Below are positions 1 through 11,479 of a stretch of DNA of 64,000 nucleotides, piece by piece. The position numbers were made by a program, and so were the translations under genes. The DNA is taken from assembly GCA_015680685.1 (NCBI GenBank), contig MNCI01026214.1, positions 2,494 through 66,493 on the forward strand. The letters are read 5' to 3'. This DNA comes from Gnetum montanum (taxonomy: Eukaryota > Streptophyta > Gnetopsida > Gnetales > Gnetaceae). Within the stretch, counting starts at the first letter, position 1. Each line of letters starts with the position of its first letter. The notes below the pieces were generated by a model. That model saw only the letters and a list, made by a program, of their open reading frames with translations. It ran no database searches and was not told where the DNA came from.

Positions 1-1036
1 TTAGCTAGTGGTTTAGATAGTATCATCCTTGGCAAGTAATTTTGGGATTTTTAGATTTCTCTTATTGTTCTTGTTGCCCAATAGAAATTTTTATTAAAAT
101 TTTTCCATAGAAGCACTTGTGTTTAAAAGCCTTGACAACATTTTAGTAGTAAATTTTGTTATTGTGCAACGTGTGGGAACTGCTATTGGGATTGTTGTAA
201 GAGAGCCTCTATTTGTAGTCACACCGTTGAACAATTTAGTAGTCGAGAGGGTTCAGAAAATCTTTGGTATTTTGATGGGACCAAAATAGCTTCTTTTTAT
301 CTTTAAAGTGAATTCCCGTGGTTTTTCAATTAGAAATTGTCAAGTCTTTTAAAGGTTCTGTTTGAATGTAATCGTTGACAATCTATTATCTAGTCAAAAT
401 GGAGTCTCGTACATGGCAGTTTACGCAGCAATTTTTGGTAGCATAATATGATTGTCTTGAAGATATTGCTTGTTTGAGCCTTGGAAGTTAGAACAATTCG
501 TAGATATTGAATTTGGGATAGCTTTATTGAGAAGTATTTACTCATGTCATTTTACCTTGTTTAAATATTTGAGGTCTACACAAATCTGCTTTTTTTTCTT
601 TTCTGCTTATTTTCATTGAATCTTGCTCTATTTCTAGTTTTCTTGTGGAACTATCTCTTTCTTTGGGGAAAATTAGGAGTAGATTGTAGATTTGTGCTCA
701 AATTTTTTTGCAAAATTTTATTTGTTACAAGTAGGTATTATAAGGACCGCGTAGACTAGGCAGTTGAACAAAATAGGAAATTTTCAACAACTCAAAATAC
801 TTGGCAAAGTTGGCTGAATCTCTTTAAATTAAGTCATTTGTAGTTTTCATGCAACGCAATCGTTACATTTCTCACAACTGCATGATGCAACAACACACAC
901 ACATGCTCACATTAACTACTGAGTTTATTTGGAGGTATTTGGGCCTTTGTGTTGCCAGAGATCAGCAGGCACCTAAATCCTGTTCGAGGACACTCGTTGG
1001 CGGTCACGTCCCAAATGGTCACCAACAATATTTACC
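1..1036. other. Unassigned AT-rich sequence
   Basis: I see no gene, RNA or clear repeat boundary here. The stretch lies directly 5' of a segment homologous to the 3' end of the Athila-like element at 8170-18056, so it is probably older element interior or flank, but I could not align it. The short frames in it have no recognisable motif. Confidence 0.4.
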
Positions 1037-1350
1037 AAGGAGGATGCAACAATATCACTCATAGGATATTGTTCATGACCACTAGATCTCTTCTATCTCT
1101 CCCTCATTCTTCTATTACCAAGAGGGGTTGGATGTCCTTTGGATCTATGGGTGTTCTTTCCTATTGTCATGAGCACCAGATTTTGTACATGATTGTAATA
1201 TTATATGCTTGGGAACTTCTGTATTTTTCTATTTTCTCTGTGTCACTCTACATGTTAGTTGAATAGTCCACACCCCCTAATATATTTTGTAAATGACTTG
1301 TTCCTCTTCTTCTATACTCAAGGATGAGTTTTCATTTAATTGTGAGGGTA
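1037..1350 (+). mobile_element. 3' internal end of an Athila-like element (fragment)
   Basis: This segment matches 16888-17201, the last internal stretch of the complete Athila-like element. The match starts at a shared ACCAAGGAGGATGCAAC and runs to a purine-rich GTGAGGGTA just before the LTR, in the place expected for a polypurine tract. An open frame (949-1266) crosses it. Its last 75 or so codons correspond to the 140-codon frame at 16782-17204 with a hydrophobic C-terminal half. Both copies keep the frame open, although pol in the intact copy is full of stops. Confidence 0.7.
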
Positions 1351-1794
1351 TGATAAATTGTGTTTTTTTTTCATACACTCTAATATCAAAGTGGTCACAA
1401 TATCAGGTACACAATATCATGGCCTAAGATGTGATATCGTACATTTGATATCTCAGGGTTACCCCCAGGTCTATAAATACAGTGCCCAGGCACATGATTG
1501 AGAGTAGTTTTGGTAGTCTAGTAGTGAAACTCTTATAGTTTGTTCATTTGAAAGTTAGAATATCTTCCAAGTGCTCATAGCAGGAGGTCTAAGTGTGAAC
1601 GGATCTTTATTCAAGCATTGATGTACTTGAATACATCATTGTGCTGGAAATAAAGATGAACCCTTTGATTCATTCCTTGCAAAAGTTGAGACTTTCTTTC
1701 TTATGCATTTATATATTGTGATTTCATGCAATTTACATTAATTTTATTTATGCAGTAATTAACTTTGATTAATCAAGAAACTCATTAAAATACC
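1351..1794 (+). mobile_element. Athila-like 3' LTR, right end missing
   Basis: It starts TGATAAATTG after a polypurine-like tract and is collinear with the first half of the 3' LTR at 17202-18056: GATATC-rich U3, TATAAATACAG box near 1475, and the block ending GGAGGTCTAAGTGTGA near 1600. Similarity stops near 1794, where an inverted LTR begins. About 400 bp of R/U5-side sequence is lost. Confidence 0.75.
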
Positions 1795-2433
1795 TCATTG
1801 CTCATCAAAGTTTAATTACCTAAAGCAAGAATGAAAGGTAGAAGAATTTAATATCTAATTAATCTACTACCTAGCTAGCCTAACACAAGTACCTTTTTCC
1901 ACTCTCTAGACATATCTTGAACACATATAGCGTTGTTGAGTTACCAAACGTTAACTATTTCTAGGTTACCAAGTGCTACATGTATGCTTAAAGTGGTCAT
2001 GCTTGTGTTCATTAACAACCAGAAATTAATTGCTTAATTGAAGCGCATTAAGGTAAATTGCATGAATATTAAATGCATTAAAGGAAACATTAATCTATTC
2101 TCAATGCTACAAGGATTATTAAAAGGGCTCATCCTTATTTCCATCACATTTTTATCTTTAGGTACATCAATGCTCGAATAAAAATTTGTACACACTTAGA
2201 TTCCTGCTGCAAGTACTCAAAAATATTCTAACTTTGGAATGGATAAGCTACAGAAATTTGTTACTCTATGCAAAAACTATCCTCAAAATCATGTGCCCAA
2301 GCACTATATTTATAGGCCAACATATACCCCACGATATTGGATATTCAACATTGTATCTTGGAATCCAATATTGGGTATTTAATATCGAGGCTTTGATACG
2401 CAATATCATAGCACATCAAAATATGATTCATCG
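1795..2433 (-). mobile_element. Inverted Athila-like LTR (partial)
   Basis: Read on the minus strand, it begins CGATGAATCATAT (one change from the family start TGATGAATCATGT). It has the TATAAATATAG box followed by GGGCACATGA, as in the other LTRs, and runs into U5 until it meets the plus-strand LTR at about 1794. It lies about 50 bp inside what looks like the start of element A's own 3' LTR. Confidence 0.65.
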
Positions 2434-2639
2434 ATCATTCTAATCAAGAACACAAATCTTGCTATCCTAGAAACATAGCATTCCATCCCTCATCTTAAAA
2501 TGAGGGGCTTAAATTACCTTTATCAGCTTCATAAGATTAATGAATTGATGATTTTTTTTCAACCCATCTTGGATTCAAGCCAATAACACATCATCACATT
2601 AAACTTAGGAGGCTTAAGACCCCTTAATTATGAAAAGTT

Positions 2640-3110
2640 AGAAGGTAGGTTAAGGATAATGACTAAGAGCATCAACCACAATATTTTCCTTCCAAGGGTA
2701 GTAGGCTAATTATAAATCAAATTTTGAAAGCAAGGCCAACCAACAAGCCTACTTTGGTTAAATATTGAATTAACTGAGAAGGTAACTAGCGGCAAAATTA
2801 TTTGTTTTCATAAGAACACACCTCTTAAGAAATTAGTTTCTTTATAATCCAAGACAATGGACAATGGTAAATGTTTCTTTCTCATGAACCAACCAACCAT
2901 AATTCATCCAATTCAATTTTCAAGACTCATAAGAGATGGGATGACCCTCTTATAGTAATAGCCAATCAATCACATCATAACTAGCATCTTCGTGGATCTC
3001 AAAGAGCTTTGCGAAATTAGATAGGGATAACATAGAATGAGAAGTCAAAGCTTCCTTAACTTTGTCAAAAGCTTCTTAACAACTAGAATTACAATCTCAA
3101 GGAACTTCCT
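2640..3110 (-). pseudogene. RNase H domain of element A (decayed)
   Basis: Minus-strand translation gives a Ty3-type RNase H: an EIHEDASYDV strand (a C/A-to-E change in the usual IHCDAS), then KETFTIVHCL, then KENIVVDALS, which corresponds to the usual KxNxVADALSR end of the domain. Several in-frame TAG/TAA codons replace expected Trp or Gln. It is separated from RT by an RTE LINE insertion and is followed directly by the 3' polypurine tract, so the integrase-coding part was deleted. It would have degraded the RNA strand during reverse transcription. Confidence 0.7.
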
Positions 3111-3129
3111 TCTTTTGTTAGTCTATGAG

Positions 3130-3715
3130 TCAAGTAGCAATCATCGTCATTATCATCCTAGCCTTGTACCAACAAAATGGGGCCAGCTACATGAGTTCTT
3201 TTTCTATTTACCCCTATGAATAGCTAAATATTTATTTATTTTTAGTTTTTTCAAGTCTTCTTCAATTTTTTTTTCTTTTTTTCTGGTATTTCTTTTGGTT
3301 TTGGTGGCTTTCATGGAACAATGATGTAGAAATAATTTTTTATAGCTGCATTGTCTAATCTTCTCTATATATATTCAAATGATCTAAGTCAGTATTCCTA
3401 TAACTTATCTAAAATAGAAGTCATTTCAAGTCTTCCTCTAATTTCTATGTTATGTAGTTTATCTCTTCTAGTAACATTTAACATCTATTAAAGCATTTGT
3501 AGTTTTACCACATTGATTTGTTATTCATGCCTTTTCTGTATTACTCAACATTCAGCACCATATAAGATAACAAGCTTAATTATTATCTTGGAAAATTTTT
3601 CTTTTAGTTTTATTAGTATTCTTTTACCACATAGAATACTACTAGCTTATCTCCATTTTAACCATCCTACTTTAATTGTATTTCTTATATCTTAATCAAT
3701 TTTATTATTTGATTA
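3130..3715 (-). mobile_element. 5'-truncated RTE-type LINE, 3' end
   Basis: The minus strand encodes the characteristic C-terminus of plant RTE reverse transcriptase proteins: a VILYGAEC motif, then KLQML..MLNVTRRDKLHN, then a RRLDNA-like end. It finishes with the 3' signature AGCTGGCCCCATTTTGTTGG, ACAAGGCTAGG and a GAT-rich tail. It splits RT from RNase H of element A. I found no clear target-site duplication. Only the last ~190 codons plus the tail are present, as expected for 5' truncation on insertion. Confidence 0.75.
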
Positions 3716-3769
3716 GAGGATTGGTCCTAGGAAGCAAGATTATTTTTAGTTAGGGGCTTTTTAGCCTTG

Positions 3770-4485
3770 AATTATTATTTCCATTTCACCACTATTTATG
3801 TTACATTCTAGTGAGAGGAGTAAAAATGCTTGAGAAACTTTTGATAAATTGGCAATAGATGCTAGCAAACCCCATAAAATGTTGGATCTTATGAGCATTA
3901 GTAGTAGCAGTGTATTGTCAAACAAGCTCCACTTTCTTTGGGTTGACCTTAATTTGACCATGCTCAATAATGTGATTAATGAACTTTAATTTGACATAGT
4001 AGAAATCACATTTCTCTTGCTTCACATGCAATTGATTCTAACATAGCTTTTCAAGAATCATTTACAAATGAAAACATGATCCTCTATAGCTCAGCTAGAA
4101 TCATCAAGATAGATGATCACAAATTGATTAAGGGAAGACCTTAAAACTCCATTTTTAAGAGTATAAAATGTTGCTAGTGCATTGCAAAGATTGAAGGACA
4201 TGATGATCCACTCATAAGATCCATATCTAGTAATACAAATGATCTTCTCTTCATCACATTCCATATTACACACTTGATAGTATCCTTGACATAGGTCCAA
4301 CTAAGTAAAATAATGTACCCCAAGCAATTGATTAAATAAATTTGAACTTAGAGGTTCTTGATACTTATTTTTTTATAGAGTATTTATTCAACTTGTAATC
4401 ATAACAGAGACATAAGCACCCATCCTCCTTGGTAATAAATAACATAGGTGCACTATAAGGAGATTTGAATGGACAAATGTAATTA
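3770..4485 (-). pseudogene. Reverse transcriptase of element A (decayed)
   Basis: The minus strand shows SPYSAPMLFITKEDGCL (RT block 1), DLCQGYYQV (block 3), ITRYGSYEWIIMSFNLCNA (the usual MPFGLCNA motif) and the catalytic YLDD in IIYLDDSS near 4097-4120. It continues to QHFMGFASIYCQFIKSFS, the connection region, near 3830-3900. The spacing is that of Ty3 chromoviruses. Stops and a deletion just before block 1 make it non-functional. A solo LTR (4560-5556) lies immediately upstream in the element. Confidence 0.8.
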
Positions 4486-4559
4486 TTTAATTTTATGATC
4501 AACATCTCTTCTAGATGGAAAGTTCCTAGGCAATTCTAGCAGTAGCATATCTTGATGAT

Positions 4560-5556
4560 TGATGAGTAGCAGGTATTCCCTATGCCCAACTATACAAATT
4601 ACAAGCATGTATGTACAATCTAGTTGAATTCCATGGATCCCTTCTACCTAAGTGGCTTTTTTTCCTACATATTCAAACATGAGGTTATTAATCATTGTCT
4701 TCCCAATCATCACTTATGTTAATTTTGTTTGTACTGCTAAGTGTGATTGAGATGTAAGATATTTGTATTTATAATTTTTAAGATATTTTTATTTATAATT
4801 TTACTTTTTATCTTTAAAAGTATTAAGAGAAGTAATTGAAATATTAAACTTTAACTAACTAATTACTAAACTATTCTAGATGTAGAGTATTCATTTCCAC
4901 TTTCTATACATATCCTGAACTTATACTAATGTCGTTGGGTTACCAAGTTTTTACTACTGAGATTGCCAAATGTTTGTATGTTATGCTCGAAGTGGTCATA
5001 CTCATATTACTACAAAATAAAATATTATATTCTTAATTAGAGAAAAGTAACTTGCATGTAAAGTAAAATACTTGTAAGTGAACTGAATGCTAATCTAAGG
5101 ACTACAATGTAAAGAAGAAATCTTGATTTTATTTTTTTCATGCAACAATATCTAGGTACATCTTACATTCAAATAAAACTTCATACATTTAATTCAATCT
5201 ACACTGCAGGTACTTAGAGGAAAGTTTTACAAAGTCTTATGAAAGAAAATTACAAGAGCTTCACTACAAGAATGGCCAAAGGTGCCATAAAATGCAACTA
5301 ATGCATGCATTTATATAGACTTAGGAAGGACTAGCATCAACACATGTGCATCAATGCATCCAAGGATGCATCGATGAGGATGTGTCAAAGGGCATACATC
5401 AATGCAACTAACTTATTTAGACTTCATCAATAACGATCTAAAATTGATTCAATCCATCGGCCTATATTCAGTTTAGGTTGTTTGTCTTTTTAAAGTCACT
5501 AGTTAGCATGGCCAGGAATAGCTTATGCATTGGATATTTTACTAGGAATTCCATCA
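4560..5556 (-). mobile_element. Solo Athila-like LTR inserted in element A
   Basis: Read on minus, it starts TGATGGAATTCC and ends GGGAATACCTGCTACTCATCA, matching the family end TACCTCACCACTCATCA. TGAT occurs directly at both outer edges (4556-4559 and 5557-5560), a possible short target duplication. It contains CTATATAAATGC near 5310 and the U5 marker CCACTTCGAGCATAACA. It interrupts the chromovirus between protease and RT, and no internal domain accompanies it. A 26-bp direct duplication (AAGATATTTxTATTTATAATTTT type) lies at about 4758-4803. Confidence 0.75.
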
Positions 5557-5849
5557 TGATTTATGAGACAATCTAAAGAAACCATCATTTGGAATGATGG
5601 TAAGGTGCTTATTTCATAAGTCAAGACCTAGCCTTAAGCATGGGTGCAACCACTCAAAGATACTAGGCTTTCAATCATCTACTAACCTTCTCAAAATCCC
5701 ACTTAGTGGGATCAGCAATATGGCTCTTAGTGATGATTCTTTTGTGGTAAGATGATCTAAGGATAGGAGCCCTTGTTCTCACCCAACTATGCATTTTAGG
5801 TTTTGATTAGGCATGGAGAATCCTCATGAGAAATGAAATTCAAGTCTAA

Positions 5850-6150
5850 ATGAAAAGCTATGAAGATATTTTCCTTACGAAGGAATTCTTGACTCAAACT
5901 AACATTAAAAGAATCTATATTCAAAATAGAGAAGTCAATAAGTCCATGCTAGGAACCCACTTGAACTAGTGCATTTTGGGCAACTTCGACACATCGAAGA
6001 TGTTAGAATTTGGCAAGTTTTTAGGATGCTTCAACTATGTCCATACCTATAAATCCTTTTCCATGGAAGGGATCATGTAATTATGACTAGTTTCATTATC
6101 AATCAAAGCACTAACTTATCTCAAATCCATAGTAATTGGGGTCAACTACA
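5850..6150 (-). pseudogene. Aspartic protease region of element A (decayed)
   Basis: The minus strand around 6145-6070 reads SALIDNETSHNYMIPSMEKD. This aligns with the element B protease SALVDNGASHTYMVPSMIRD at 24708-24770. The active-site D-S/T-G has become D-N-E here, so the copy cannot be active. Downstream sequence (NVLVQVESW-like and DSFNVSL-like strands) also follows element B, down to the solo LTR. The family processes Gag-Pol. Confidence 0.65.
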
Positions 6151-6849
6151 CTTAATGCAAATTAGCAAAGTCCACATTCTAGGAACTTGAGATCCTAATC
6201 TTTTAAGTTACCATTTTAGACAACCGCTTCATGATAGACAATTTAGGCTAGTCTCTAATGATACTGTCATTTATGTTTTAGAGAACTAGATCTAGATGAT
6301 ATTCTAAGGTCATTATTTATTTATCACAAGCCTAAATATCATGTCCCCATTTTTGAATGGAGCTATTCCATAACAAAGATGGTGTCTTTTATAATAAGTG
6401 ATGTAATTATTATAATAAGATCCAAAAAGACATGTTGTAATAATGGAAATATCTCTAGAGGTGACCTCTAAGGGATTTTATCTAAGGTATTTATACTTAG
6501 GGATTAGAGGTCATGCTAGCATGAAGTTGTAGAGTTGGTAAAGATGAGTAATAAGGGTCAAGTGAAGTGGAAGAAAAATACAACTAGCCATCTCTTTTGG
6601 CCAAGTATAAGCCTAACCATGGTGGTAGTACTGGATTGCCTATAAGAGATAGATGTTGAAGGAAGATAATCCCAAGAGGTCCTTAAAGATTTGTTAATTA
6701 TTACAATATATCCTTTTGAATCTTATTACAATAATTACATCATTTGTTACAAAGAGACACCATTTTTGTTATGGAATGGCTTCATTTGGGAATGGGAATG
6801 TGACACTAACCCTATTGATTATTGAGCCTCTCATAACTAAGAGGGTAAA

Positions 6850-7840
6850 TTTTCACTAGGTGTTTTTCATGGTAAATGAAACATTGAATTGGTCCCTTAA
6901 AAGACCCTTTAGAGAGCTATCATTTCTTACTCTTGAGTTGTCATTTACTCTTGGAGTCTTTTCTTTTTTTCTATGACCCTTGATTACTTGGAGGACTACT
7001 AATAGAATGATTGTCTTGCTAGTTTGACCTAGGCTCACTTTCCTCTTTAGCAAATCCTACACCCATTTTTTAAGATTGGGAAGATGTATCCTACTTCATG
7101 TTACTAGGCTTTCCCTTATCTAGTCTTGTAACCTTACAATCAAAGAGCATGATGGTTATCATAATGGCCTTTGGTAGGATATCAATGCCATGACATCACA
7201 AATCAAGTTGCATCTAAGGTTATAAGTCATTTATGAACTTGAAGAACCAATCCTAATCTTCCATATTAGGAATCTACAACATAAATTGCTGGAAGGTGTT
7301 AATGTATTCTTGTAATTTTCCAAAGTGTTTAAGAGTTTCAAGCTCTTTCCTAGCTACCCAATTTTAATTTCTAGGTCAAACTTATTTGATCAATGTAACT
7401 TTGAATTTTTCCCATGTGTTCATGGTCTCTCTAATGGTGTCCTTCTCTTGAGCATGAAGGAGGCTTACCTCCCATAATTTCACACAACTAGTCATATACT
7501 AAGAAGCTTGGTGTCCTTCTCTTGGACCATTTGAACACCACTAATTCTCAATTACTTCTCCACATCATGGAGGAAGATATTAATTTTGGCATCACCATTT
7601 TCATCATTCTAAGTCCTGGCCTCCTTAACTTTGATGCAAGCAATAATCATGGCTCTTTTGTAAGGTGTTCTACCAAAGAGAACTTCAAAAGGACATTCCC
7701 ATTTTTCATCTCAAACATATCCTGATTTACCCCTACTAAAGTGTCCTCTAAGAATTTCACCCATGCAGCCAACATGCCTTTACCTATGTATTTTGGTAGA
7801 AACCAAAGAAGTCCTAGTATAGCCCTAGCATCCAATCTAG
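6850..7840 (-). pseudogene. gag of element A (decayed)
   Basis: The minus-strand frames are collinear with element B gag: IFLHDVE near 7575, SLLHAQEKDT near 7460, LKHFGKLQEYINTFQQFM near 7320-7270, and FFKFINDL near 7230. These are capsid-like helices of a Ty3 Gag. A basic stretch (GHRKKEKTPR) at 6950-7000 may be the remnant of the nucleocapsid tail. Multiple TAG codons and frame changes interrupt it. Beyond 7840 to 8164 the sequence is element A leader and I recognise nothing specific. Confidence 0.65.
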
Positions 7841-8164
7841 ATGATCCTCCAATACTAAAACTCTTGCTTTGATTAGTTTGACTTAGTCCTTAAAACAAAG
7901 GTTCAAATTGTATTGAGGAAGATCCAGCTTTGTGAGAACATAATGATTATGTTAATGCTTTTAGGTTTCATTATTTTCAAGGCCTCATCCCCCATCTTGA
8001 TTTTCTTCTAAAGGCTCTGAAACCTTGCCTTGTTTTATTCAAGCTTTGCCTTTACATTCAGGTTGCTCCAACCCTCAATAGTTCCATTAAGCCTACCTAG
8101 ATCCATATATAACAAAAGGCTTTATTATAAGACCAACAATAATAATAATAACTAATTGGTAAAA

Positions 8165-8169
8165 GTTGT
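8165..8169. repeat. Target-site duplication GTTGT, left copy
   Basis: GTTGT immediately precedes the 5' LTR and is repeated exactly at 18057-18061 after the 3' LTR. It proves the element boundaries and marks insertion into element A. Confidence 0.9.
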
Positions 8170-9038
8170 TGATGAATGGTCTTTTTCATAAGCTTTGACA
8201 TTAGAGTAGTCGCAATATCAGGTACATGATATTCGGTATGCGATATCATGGCCCAAGATGCGATATCAGGCATTTGATATTGCAAGGTTACTCCTAGACC
8301 TATAAATATAGCCCTTAGGCACATGAATCAAAAGTATTTTTTGTAGTTAAGTAGAAAAACTCTTACAATTTGTTCATTTGAGAGTTAGAATATTTTCCAA
8401 GTTCTAGCAGCGGGAGGTCTAAGTGTGATTGGATCTTTATTCAAGCATTGATGTACCTGAACACACCATTGTGTTGGTAATCAAGATGAGCTCTTTGATT
8501 CATCATTGCAACACTTGAGACTTTCTTCCTTTATGCATTTACATATCATGATTTCATGCAATTTACATTAATTTTATTCTTGCAGCAATTAATTTTGATT
8601 AATTAATAACTCATTAAAATACACAAGCACGACCCCTTCGAACATATGTGTGACACTTGGTAGCTCAAAAATGGTTAGTGTTTGACAACCCAATAGTGTT
8701 TACACAAAGCTCAGGATGTGTTCGGGAAGTGGGGATGGTTACTTGTATTAGGCTAGATTAGATAATAGTTTTCTTAGCACTTAATTACTCTCACTTTTAT
8801 TCTTATTTTAGGTAAGAAAATTGATAAAACACAAAATAATAAAAATCTTACGCCTTAGTCACACTTAACCATATAATTGCATTTCACAAGTGGGATTGGG
8901 AAGACAATGAAAGAACAACATGCACTCACCATTTAGCTCTAGCATACTTGGCAATGAAAGTCTACGGAATTCAACCAGATCACACGTGAACACTTGTGAT
9001 TCATGTGGCTAGGTGTAGGGGTACCTCGCCACTCATCA
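8170..9038 (+). repeat. 5' LTR of the complete Athila-like element
   Basis: It starts TGATGAATGG and ends ACTCATCA. The promoter-like CTATAAATATAG lies near 8300, preceded by GATATC/GATATT-rich repeats in U3. The sequence after it, ending GGAGGTCTAAGTGTGATTGG, is the most conserved block among all LTR copies in the window. Confidence 0.9.
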
Positions 9039-9039
9039 T

Positions 9040-9057
9040 TGGCATCATTGCTGGGGA
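9040..9057 (+). promoter_or_regulatory. Primer binding site, tRNA-Asp type, CpG-decayed
   Basis: TGGCATCATTGCTGGGGA lies one base after the 5' LTR. The plant tRNA-Asp complement is TGGCGCCGTTGCCGGGGA. All four differences are CG-to-CA or CG-to-TG changes, the mark of methyl-cytosine deamination. Confidence 0.85.
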
Positions 9058-9202
9058 CTTTAGTTCTATGTGCACTATCTAAACTTAGTGAAACTTAGTA
9101 ACCTCGTTGTTCAAACCCTAAGAGTCAAATCTTACAAAAAAATTATTATTACAATTAAATTAAATCTTAACCACACACTGCATATAAATTCATTAACATA
9201 AA

Positions 9203-11230
9203 ATGTCTTCTTCTCATAGGAGCCTATCTCTACCCAAGGTAGACCATGTGCCTTAACAATACTGAGTGGTATATGCTCATCCTAATGAGTATGTACCAAA
9301 CTTCACCTTCATCTTACATCAATATGAAATCCTATGATGGTGTAACATGGAAGGAAACATTATGTTACCACCTGATTGATCTATTCCAACTATGCTCCAG
9401 CTAATGCTTGTATGACATGGACTTCAACATCTTCATATGAAGTATGAGATGCGAGATCTTGATTCAAGGAATTATCATCCCACTAAAGCACAAAGGTAAA
9501 GGGATCATCAGCTAGAGCAGTAACACAAGCTTGTGAAGGACAAGGGATCAAACACTTTTCACCTCTTCTTGGCCCATTGGATGAAGGCAAACACTTCTCT
9601 GGGGGCTTTTCCTTTGGTGCTACTCCTATCTTTGACTTTGTTCAAGGGGCCCTCAACCATAATGTACAACCCACAATCCATAATCCAAGTTTTGATCAGA
9701 ACAAATCCAATGAAAAAAATGGATTTGGAGGAGCAAGTCAGGATAAGGGGGAAAAATGAGGTCATGATCATTGAAGAAAGGGTGATGGGAATTGGCACGA
9801 TGCAAGTCCTCATTCCTCTTCCCCTTCATCATCTAGCTCAACTTGTGGCCACAGAGGGTATGACCATGATGGAGGTGATCGATGGGACTAGAACAACAAA
9901 AGGGACCATTGGGACAGTAGTAACTGAAGGCATGGGTAATCCAGAGAGACCCATTACCATGAAATAAGGGTTAGTAGAGAACATTGTAGGCACCAGCACC
10001 ATGGCCTTGATGAACCTCTACTTGCCACTTGGAGCATGTTAAACATTGCAAAGGCCATGAGGATTTCAACAAGACACATAAAGGATAGTAAAATAAAGAG
10101 GCTAGACATGAACAACATCCCTCAGTTTAAGGGAGACTACAATGCTGATCCACAAAATCATCTCCATGCCTTCCAGGATGCATGTGCCTTACAGAATATT
10201 GAGAAAAAATGGCAAAAGTTGAAATTATTCCCAAGGACACTCATTAAGGAAGTAGAAAATTAGTATTAGTCCTTGGATCCAAAATCAATCCAACAATGGA
10301 GTACAATGTTAGAATTGGTTAATGACAAATATCAAACATACTCCTAAGTGTCCAATCTGAGGAAGCAAATCCAAGGGTGGAAATAAGGAAACCATGAGCC
10401 CTTGGATGCTATCATTAGCTAATAGTACTCTCTATTGCATAAGTTTCCCTACCATGGATACTCTCAGCTTGATCAACTCCACCATATCATAAATGGGTTG
10501 CGATCTGAAATAAGGAAAACCCTTGGAATTTATGCCCAAGGAAGATTGATAGAGTTAAGTGTCCATCGGATCCAAAAGTTAATTAAGAAGGTATCCATGG
10601 AGGAGAGAGAACTAAGAAAGCAAGAAAGTGTAGAGGAGTACAATAGAGATCCTTTTATCCACAAAAGGAGGGTTTGATTTTGTGACAATGAGGATGAGTT
10701 AACCAAAGATGAGATGGCTAATCACAAATCCTTGCCACTCCAGAAATTGTAATCTAAAATCACAACTAAGGTTGACCAATTATGGGACTCTATGGACAAC
10801 AAGTTTCAAGTTATCTTAAAAATTATTGAAGAGTCTAAGGAGCAAAGTTGTAAGTGTGAGCATCGGAGACATAAGGAAGCTAAACGAGCCATATCCAAGG
10901 GTAAGGGTAAGATGGCTATGATAGAAACAGTTATGGATAGTGACTCAAATGATGATGATGGGTGTAACATCTACCAGTATGAACATCCCAAGGGATGTTG
11001 TCCAATTGTGTCACACTTGCAGGAATTTGGGATGTATGCCTTACATCCATGACTCACACAAAAGCAAACACCCAAAAGATTATCTTATCTACAAGGAAAC
11101 TCTCAATAGTTTCATCAACCACAATAGTGCTATCCAAGTGGAACTCCATTGCATCCCTATGAATTATACCAGTAATGGAAATAATCACAATCATGGGCAT
11201 TAGCACCTCTAAGATAGCAGTACCCCTACC
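9203..11230 (+). pseudogene. gag of the complete Athila-like element (decayed)
   Basis: The likely start is ATG at 9203 (MSSSHRSLSL). The same start context and the motif VYAHPNEYV recur in the related element at 34988. The capsid-like core runs from about 10036 to 10680: RLDMNNIPQFKGDYNADPQN, then NHLHAFQDACALQNIEKKW, then LHHIINGLRSEIRKTLG. A basic/acidic tail follows at 10790-11050. I see no intact CCHC zinc knuckle. Stops (TAG, TAA) and frame changes split it into pieces. Gag would assemble the virus-like particle in the cytoplasm. Confidence 0.75.
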
Positions 11231-11479
11231 AACAACCAGATCCCTATGGTTATTATTTTTAGCAACCTTCATCTCCACAAGACTCCTCTGGTCATGTTGC
11301 TACTTACCAACCTCATCACTACCCTCCTGAAGTATACCAACACTCTATATAAGGAGGGATGCCACCTACTATCCTCATGCTTCTCCTATTCTTGCACCTA
11401 CTCCTTCACCTTCTACATAGCTACCACCTACTCCATCCATGTAGGGTAAATTTCTTGTCCAACCATAGCAAATAAATGC

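Larger units (their letters stand above)
2434..8164 (-). mobile_element. Element A: decayed antisense Ty3 chromovirus, main part
   Basis: On the minus strand the order is gag (~7840-6850), protease (~6150), RT (~4485-3780), RNase H (~3110-2640), then a polypurine tract (AGATGAGGGA near 2487-2496) and an LTR start TGGAATGC at 2485. Integrase is missing between RNase H and the polypurine tract. Its 5' LTR continues past the inserted element at 18062-~18650, where a tRNA-Met-type primer site sits. gag and RT resemble element B. A LINE fragment and a solo LTR interrupt it. All frames carry stops. Confidence 0.75.
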
